Part shown: positions 26,196 through 35,100 of the stretch, one piece after another | Layout: the number at the start of each line of letters is the position of its first letter | How positions within the stretch are numbered: position 1 is the first letter of the stretch | NCBI GenBank assembly: GCA_900618425.1 | Contig: UZAN01039958.1 | Location: forward strand, 41,393-78,917 | Reading direction: 5' to 3' | Length of the DNA: 37,525 nucleotides | Origin: Echinostoma caproni | Lineage: Eukaryota; Platyhelminthes; Trematoda; Plagiorchiida; Echinostomatidae | The notes under the pieces: model-generated | The model's input: the letters and a program-made list of their open reading frames with translations, nothing else | What the model was told of the DNA's origin: nothing | The model's database searches: none | Program-made: the position numbers and the translations under genes

Positions 26196-29100
26196 CGTGT
26201 GTTTTGCTATTTAACACCTCCCTCAGTCAGGATAGCTGATAACTAATTGACTAAAAGATGAAAGAGGAAGGGCCCCACGGCGAAGATCACAAACACATAG
26301 GAAGAAGTGTACTAGTCCCCATCGACCATTGGTGTACAATAGAAAATTTCGAGTTTTTGTATTCAAATCAAGGTGTTTATTTTATTATCATCAATTTGGA
26401 AATGTATTTTAATTTCATCGAACGTGAGATTGAATATTTAAATACTCTTTCTATGTCCATAAATATGAATAAATTATCTCACCGGTTTCTTTGATTCCCT
26501 ACTTTTTCGCTTTTAACATCAACAATGAACTCGCGTATGAGCAGATTCGGCTACAAGCGCTCCTGGTGAGTTTGCGATTGAGCTGATTAAAATGTTCCAA
26601 CTGCCATTTTCCACGAATTTCTTCGTCTTGTTGAATCAAATGTACCGTGGCGACTGGGTAGATAGCTGGGTGATGACATAGAATTCTCTGCTCGACTGAA
26701 TCGTTTAATGGTGAGTAGCCAAAACCTGGGTGCTTAGACATGGATGTCGGAAACCGCTTATCGTAATACAACCCAATAACGGATGGGGGAGTGGTTGATG
26801 ACAATGATGATGATGCTCTTATTGTTGGTCTTTATCTTCGACTGGGGATCATCCAGGCATCGAGGTCACGGAATCTGTTTCCTGGAGCATCGGGACGTGG
26901 TTTTGTGTTCCGTATTGCACTGAAGGATACCAAATATACGAGCCTGATTTCGTCACGATGAAATGTTGGTTTTATGTTTGATCAACTTGGCTCTTAAAAG
27001 CAACAAGGTGTAATAATTTTATTAGATGTTTGTTCACGCAACTCAAAACAAATCCAGTAGTACTGTCTCACAACAAAAAATATAAAAAAAACTCCAAATA
27101 CTGTGAGATGTTTCACTCTTAGGATAAAATCAGAGGGGTGAACACGTTCGTGGAATCATGTCCGTACCCAGATGGATGAGGTGCAATGTCGCCACGAACT
27201 TGTAAATATGGATTGTGCTATACCGTGAATAGTCAAAATGTAAAACTTTCTACCGGGAGTTCAAGTAGATCATATATTTACTTTAAAGGTTTGAGGTACC
27301 ATGGTCGATACCCAGTTGGGTCAATAGGTTCACATTGCTTATAAAACATATATATATATATGTATATATATATGTATATATATATATGTATATATAATAT
27401 TCTTCTCGGATGTTTCCCTTCAGTCCTGCATTCTTCGATCATAAATTATCTTATGCCGTATATTTGGTCATTTTTATAGTCTCAACGATCAATAACTTAC
27501 ATCTGTTTAGAAATACCCGTGTATCGGAAATACTCAAGTGGTAATTTGTCCTTCAGAACACAAATGTTTATCTCTTTACCGGAAGAAAAATAATTAATAA
27601 AGTGGAACACTTGAATCTACGCTTTTCTGGTATTTTTCGAAAAAACATTATTTTTCATAAATTTCCTCTAGCAAATCCGGCCGGTGGTAAGCCTTTTTTC
27701 CTTCTTAGCATAAATATGTAGCTTTTACCAATAATACTCGCATGTTACAAGGGCTGCCATTCGTGTGCAAATTCATCCAACAGCATGTATACAGAGCTCA
27801 TTGTCATCACCTATACACATTGTCTTGTACTGTCCGTTGATGAAACAGGATATTTCAAATGCTAGTCATTGCAGTGGACATGTGTTTCTGATAGATCATT
27901 TCTACGAATGGTTATCATTCACCTAGAAATCCCACCCACTTCAACATTCATGTTTATCAATTTCTCTAATTTAACAATTACTGGGACCCCAGCGTTTCCA
28001 GACCATTTGAGAAACCTCATTTTCAGTATCATGTGTGTGCCATTGCAACTCACTTGATAAGCTCTTAATCACGTGCATATGAGTGAAAATTAGAAAACTT
28101 GGCGGGTACGACCACATTTTCAAGGTCAGTACTGTTCCTTTCGGTTCAGATCGTGACTGACTGTGTAACAAACCCACCTGTCAGTCTCCCACACGTTTAC
28201 ACGCCTAATACTCTCCACCAGAACAGAAGCATCTGAAACGCACTTTATCGATCAGTTTTCACGTGAGCAATATCATACGTCAGACCAACTTCACATGTGC
28301 GGCAAACATTTAAATCAGTGAGTACGTTGCTGACTGCAAGCTGGATAAGACCGACCAAATGGAGTATATTAAATGCAACAGAATTTCTGAGTGGCCATCG
28401 CATGGATGCAGTATCGTGATGCATATTTATTGATTTTAAAACAAAATTCAAGCAAACATTCATCGTTGACTACCTGGAATGTGTATTTTTGCGAGTTATT
28501 TAAAAGCGCAGAGCATCACAAATCTTGTCTATTTTCACATATTTACAATTTTCGTTATGCAGGCGTGGACAAGCATATTGGTAAGTTTTGATATAGTGAA
28601 TAATGCAGTCTTTGAACACAAACAATCACACATGGCAACGGATACAGATTAGAACTTGGGGTTTTCAAGCAATTGATGCAAAACCAAAAGCAATCTGGTT
28701 TTGCAACCATCTATTTTGCCTGTTTGCTAGATAGTTTCGCGCAGGAGAGATAAAAAATACACCCGACAGTAGGTGCATGATATTCCTGTCTTGACATCTT
28801 TGCCTCAGCCTGTCGAACCACGAACTCCCAAAACCTGTGTGACCAATGGCGTGACCTTTTTGGTGTACTCCATCTACCTATTTCGATTTATGTGAATGGT
28901 GAGATGAGAAACAGTTGACAAAACTCGCGTGCGGAGTGGATTCGCTGTGAGTGGGTGAAGCAGGCGGTGTGCTGAACAATGGAAGGGGCAGTCAGTGCGC
29001 ATCGATCGTCGTGACTGCGTTGAAGGGACGTCCACACGTGCAGTCGTGCGGTCGTGATTACAAATGGCGCGGAATTTAATTATACAAGACATATCTGTAG

Positions 29101-32100
29101 CTCTCTTGGAGAAACGCACAACTAGAAGTGCACAGAACATCGCAAGATGGAGCGTTGCGTTATCCTCAAAATGGTGCCACTGCGCGTAGAATAAATCACC
29201 TTTGCACGCATGAATGAAACAAATCTGTTTGGTTATATACATAAATATATGCAAGAGATTAGTATTACATGATGGAGCTCACCAAACTGAGTCAAATGAT
29301 TGTCAACTGGACGTTCAACGATTAGCCAAAAAGGTTCCACTATAAACGGGAGCGCACAAATTTATCAACCGCACCGTCGAAACGTCATGTTGTATGAAGC
29401 TATCATTTATCTCCCGGAAGATCAAGTAAAACTCATACAAGATGGAGAGTGACAGTATGCGTGCAAATGGCTTGAGTATGCAAAAACTCAGTGACCTGAG
29501 CATGCTCACACACGGAAACCGTACGTAAGATTTTTGCTTTTCAAGGGTTGTGAAAACAAGCACCTGTCGATTAACCGTTGTCACTCAGACTGATACATCA
29601 TTCCCATCATTCCGCGAAATTTCATCTAGAATTAACGTTTACCGCAATTTACCTATACCGTATCTTGCTAATTTACTCACAAACAAAGAGCTGACAATAA
29701 GTGAACTTTGTCTTAACCTTGGTTGATGAAAATTCACCATGTGTAAAAACATTTCCTCCTAGGTTATTATGTACATTGTGACGGTTGGCGTGTATGATTC
29801 TTTTTGACTGGAAATGTGAGCTTCAGTGCTTGCAAAAGTGATAGACAATACAATAGAAAATATTACAATACAAAAAATGCACATAGGGGTCGATAGACCT
29901 CGGAATTCGCACGGACGATTCTTATTGTGTCGGTTCAGTTCGACCCGGCATACTGCACTATGAGCCACTCACTAACGTCGCAGAAATCGTACATGAGACG
30001 CTAAGAAAAACAAAAGGAAAACTGTGTTTTGCCTCAAGAAATTGTTTTATTTGCTCTCCCCAATGTTTCATCCAAACAAAATCATGTCAATTCGCACCAA
30101 GATAAATTTTCTTTTGAAAACAATATCCGATGTCTTCCTCAATTGGAGCGTTCTATTTGTAATAGTTGTAAACATGGTAGCAGTAGTACCGGTAATACGC
30201 ACTGAACTGGGAATACGAGCCACTCAATACGAATCATGGAATACGAATCAAGGATAAGCAATCACGGACTGAATCACGTAAGCAGTGGACCTCACTGGCA
30301 CTTGCATGCAATGTCCCACGTAACCGAGAGGCGAGGAAAAGACCACAGGAGTAGTAGTTCATTTATTGGAAGAAAGTAAGTTCGTTAGTTATCCGGGGTT
30401 CTATCAATTGCGTTCCAGAATTTCTTGCATCGTTCTGCTTCTGTCTGGGCCGCACGACCTCTGATTGATTGGTACGATCTACCTATGGCATGTGGTCAGA
30501 AGCGGTGACACGTACGCGCGTTTTTGGCGTTACCCATGAAGTTTGGTTGATCGCAGTTGTCCAAAATCTGTAACCCGTCGCTCCAGGGTAGGCGTCATCT
30601 CGTAGGCCCGGATCACAACACTATTTCAGACGTCTAAAGAGGCGGCTCTTAAAGAAGATACGTGAATATCACGCTTGCTAGTTGAGACACGGTGAAACTA
30701 GAACCGAGCAAACTGTTACCTACCAACACATACTGAAGACAAGGCAGGTAGTCAGTGTTGATCAAGATTTCCGATGGCGTGTATTGAGGTAAACTTTATA
30801 TTTAAATATAGAAATGTGTTTATTTTCACTACAAATGAAAGACGCTTGTGTTACTTGACCATCAATCAATACTTTGATCTTTCCACTGTTTTCAATAGAG
30901 GACACAAAAACAGCCGATGAATTCTTGCGAAAGCGTGAGTTACATAGAACTTGGGGAAACACCAGCATATTTTCAGACGTATCCATGTATATATATATGT
31001 ATATAAATTAAGCGGTGTTCGTTCTATTGATGAACTGCATTATTTGTTGCTCCACGAACTTGGGAAGTAAGTTAGTCTGAAAAAGGTGAACAATTTGCAG
31101 AAAGTCCAGTAAAATAGTCTTTACCAATGAATCAAACCCACAGCAGGTTCATGAGGAGAAAATCCATGATATTTCTAAGACCAGCTGAATTTCGAACTTT
31201 CACCTATCTCTGCGTTTTATAAAAACAAAACAAATGAAAGAAATAATCCAAGGAGAATTGGTCATGTTTCATTCAGCCGCCGGCTCCTTAAAACTTTTAC
31301 CAAATTTCTTCTCATCTGATCGCACGATCGGTTGATTCTTCCATGCGCATTCCGTTCCTGAGAGAGGCTGCTGGATATAAGAAACAACTATGAACTATTT
31401 CAGTGGATGATTATTTTTTAACTTGAGTTCCTTCAAGTTGATAATGATGAATCATTCACCAATATTCCCCTATAAAGGTGAGGCTGAAGAAGCTGAAAAA
31501 AGAGGTAAGTAGTGTAAATTGTTTTTTGAAAGATAACGGAAAAAGAATATTTTTTCACTAAACTACCTCAAGATGCCCAAGTAATTCCTTAGATCTCTTT
31601 TGCTTTTTGCACCCACAAACGTATTCATGCATTACTTTCGACTAGATCGACGAACACAAATTACATATCTCACCGATTTTACCGGTCGTGGAATATTTTG
31701 GTCGAAGAACAGTTCAACAATTACTCAATACATCTGTTTCATTCGTGAATGAAACTGATTAACAGTATTTTCCAGATCACGTGATCAGTCGGAAACTCCC
31801 ATGTTCTGGTGGTCTATTAACCAACCGAGGAGCGTTTCTTCCATATGTCACCCCCGAGAAGATTGTACAGCTCTGAACCAAACAGAATTTATTTTTCAAA
31901 TAAAAGGTTCCATAATTTCCCAGTTCAGGTAAACAGAAAAAATGTTGTTTACATAGCGTTATGTAACAACAGGGCATTCAAAGGAATTAAACTTAAATTG
32001 CCAATTATAACCAAAGTGATAATCCATTGATCCACAGGTTCTTACTTGATAATACTTTTCTTTTTCTAATGAAATAGTGTAAAGTTTTTAATCATGGGCA

Positions 32101-35100
32101 TTGCTTCGAATCAACGCAAAGGTGATACCGACGAACAAAATGCTCACTTGAGTGCGGTTATTAACACTCAACGATAATTCTAATAACAATGGAGCCGATA
32201 AACTGATCATTAAATTATTCCATCTGTTAGTTCATACAAAGGCTAACGGATTGATTCAAGGTCACTTAGTTCCCATTTATTTCAGATATGCAGATGGGTG
32301 CATTGCTTGTACGTTTGTGCGTCCCGAAATCTTATTCACCGACTCAGATGTTGTCAAGTGAAAAAACACGTAAAATTGTTCAGTTCGGCTGCAGTATCTT
32401 TTTTGAGTATCTTGTTACTCGACCACACAAGGGTCACATCACGAAAACTGAATATTGTACACCTTAATTTCACCCAAGATTCCCTCTGAGATCAAGAGCT
32501 TTATAGACATCTTTATTTTTGAGTGGAAAAATATTAAATATTCAAATGAGAAACAAATTCCATGGTTAGTTGGAATTTTTCGATTAGGCGAAAAAATGGT
32601 ATTCCCATTAGTGATCCCTGTTACCCAAATGTTTCATTTTACAAAACATTTCACTCCTAAAGGATATATGTGCGTGTGACGATTTACGTGAGAGGCATCC
32701 AAGTGCAAGGTACTTGTTCAAGACTAGCAGGAGCCTGTACCTTCACTCACCCTCTGTGGTGATCAGCTGGAAGTGGTTGAGAGCTTTGAGTACCTCGGGA
32801 GCTTGATCGCAGCTGGGGTTGGTGTCGGGGAGGAGGTCACATCACGAATACCGAAAGCTAGAGCGGCTTTCGCCAATCTGCGATACCTGTTGCGTCACTA
32901 TTACACCAGATTATGCCTTAAGGGAAGGGTGTAAATCGCCGCGGTTCGTAGCGTTTTTCTTTGCGGTTGCGAGACCTGGTCGCTTCGCGTTGATGATGCT
33001 AATCGACTTTCTGTATTCGACCACCGATGTCTCCGAAGCATTGCTCGTGTCTGGTGGGAACACCGGGTGAACAATGACGAGGTCTGTCGTCGTGTGCTGG
33101 GTGTTAATAGTCATTCCCTAACAGAAATAATCGCTCTACACCGCCTCCGATGGCTTGGTCACTTATTGCGTATACTGGGTGTGCAAGCTTAAAATTCGAT
33201 GATATGGGAGCACTTCCTGATAAGCTGTGGTGGTTGTTGATTGATCAGCGCTAAAGAAAAAGAGCACGCTGACGGTAGTGCCAATAAGGCCTTCGTATTT
33301 ACACATGTAAAGCATGCATAGAATAGTTATCATGAAAAACTTTACTTCAAACTTTACTTTGCTATACACCCCAATTTTTCTGTACAGAACAGGAGGAAAA
33401 AGCAGCTAGAGGTAAGAAAACAAAATTACTAATATCCTTATTCATTATTTATACATGGCGCACTATGATAGCTTGACAGATGACTGCTACTACTGGATAC
33501 ACACCCGAGATACGTAACAATACTCACCAAACTAGAAGTGTGACCGATTGGTCTATTGAGGGAAAATGTTTGGTTTGTGATCATTCAGATGCCCCATTTT
33601 TGTTGAATGTTAAAAGGCTGAATTCTGAGAAAGAGGTTCGTCACAGTTTATTGTTACTTGTGCAGCTGATAGTCCGAAAAGCACCATCACATAGCTGCTT
33701 CTTTGGCCTCTTAAAAGACTGCCCCATATTTTGCACACATTGAACAAATGACCGGTGGAACCGGAGCAAGCGTACCAGAAATCAGATATAGATTACCGGG
33801 AAAATTTCGTTGCCCTGGTACAAACATTGTATTACATCACACCATAACATGACAATGATTTATACTCATGGCATAGAGAAACTGTATGTAGGAATATAAG
33901 TCACGGCCTGGCATCAAAGGAAACCCATCGATACGCCCAAAATAAAGGTAAGATCAAAAGGGATCCAATGATCTACCGGTACCACAAAAGGACCGAGACA
34001 GAGCAGCACCAATCGCATCATCACATTATCCTACCCAGATCGAAGGCTACACAGAGATACTATAGTGAAAGGATAAGAACTTCATTTGTTTGATATATTT
34101 TTTTCCTTCCCAGGAGTGAAGATTTTACGCAGTATATGAATAATTCGTTTGACCCATTGCAGCAGTGAAATCACTCTCAATGTATCCTACTTTGTTTTGC
34201 AGAATTGAGAGAAAGAACAAAAAGTAAGTGGAAACTTATTCTGTTTTCTGTTGATCAAATATTGGTTTCTCAATGGTTATCATTGGTAAATAGTTTGTGC
34301 TTTCTTATCAATAAATCGAAGGACGTAAACTACTCAACAAACAATATGCACCTTTTGGTAAAAACGATGTACTAAACTTATCCCGGCTACAAATGACTTA
34401 TTAATTTATGTGCTGATCCAGGGTCATAAAATTGGTGTGAGCCCAAAGAAAAGCCATTTATCAATTTGAAAAGGTCGCATATATTAGTTTGACCTCTAAC
34501 AACTATACTCAAAAAAAGGAAACATGTTATTTTATCAGGTACATGCAGTCAATAAATCCGTGAAAAATCAATAGAGTTGAATTGATATATACTGATTTAT
34601 TTTATTTATTTTTATTTCAAACACGTTGCTGAATTTGATTTCTTTTCAAGAACTATTGGAAGAACAGAACAGTAAGAAAAATATTTGTGTTACTAGATAG
34701 TTTTTTGTATCAGTTGAACACAGGATTCACCTCAATCAAAGTGAAATAAAATTCGTTGGACTATTCCTAGGGGACACAATTGAGTAACAAAGCCTATTCA
34801 TGCCAGGCTCAGAATATCCGGTCGGTTACGATAAAACAAGTGCGCAATGGAAGTTTCACAAACAAGTCTAATATTCGTTACAAACTGCAAGATATATATA
34901 TATATATTTATAAATGTATATGTATATGATTTCTCACATATATCAATCAAGAATGCGTACCAAACAAATCATGGTATAATGATCATTATAAGAAGAAAGA
35001 CGGTCCATGATTTGCATGTGAGTGGAATACGGCCAGTTGGTAGCCCAGGACAAGGCAGGTGAAATTTCTTGAGGAATCTACAACCGCAGTCTTCGGCTAG

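Noticed and set aside
25920..26246. Open frames rich in Ile-Tyr-Leu-Ser repeats
   Set aside because: These are translations of the ATCT/TA microsatellites.
28874..29254. 126-codon minus-strand open frame in intron 15
   Set aside because: No family motif, no splice or promoter support, and it opens with low-complexity sequence; likely chance.
29502..29525. 24-nt in-frame segment before gtaaga at 29526
   Set aside because: The preceding ctgag has no pyrimidine tract, and the peptide composition does not fit its neighbours.
30024..30257. Plus-strand frame with a hydrophobic stretch
   Set aside because: Ends in a short tandem aatacga-type repeat and lacks any expression signal; likely chance.
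31055..31070. Donor-like gtaagt near 31066
   Set aside because: No nearby upstream acceptor; no short in-frame exon possible.
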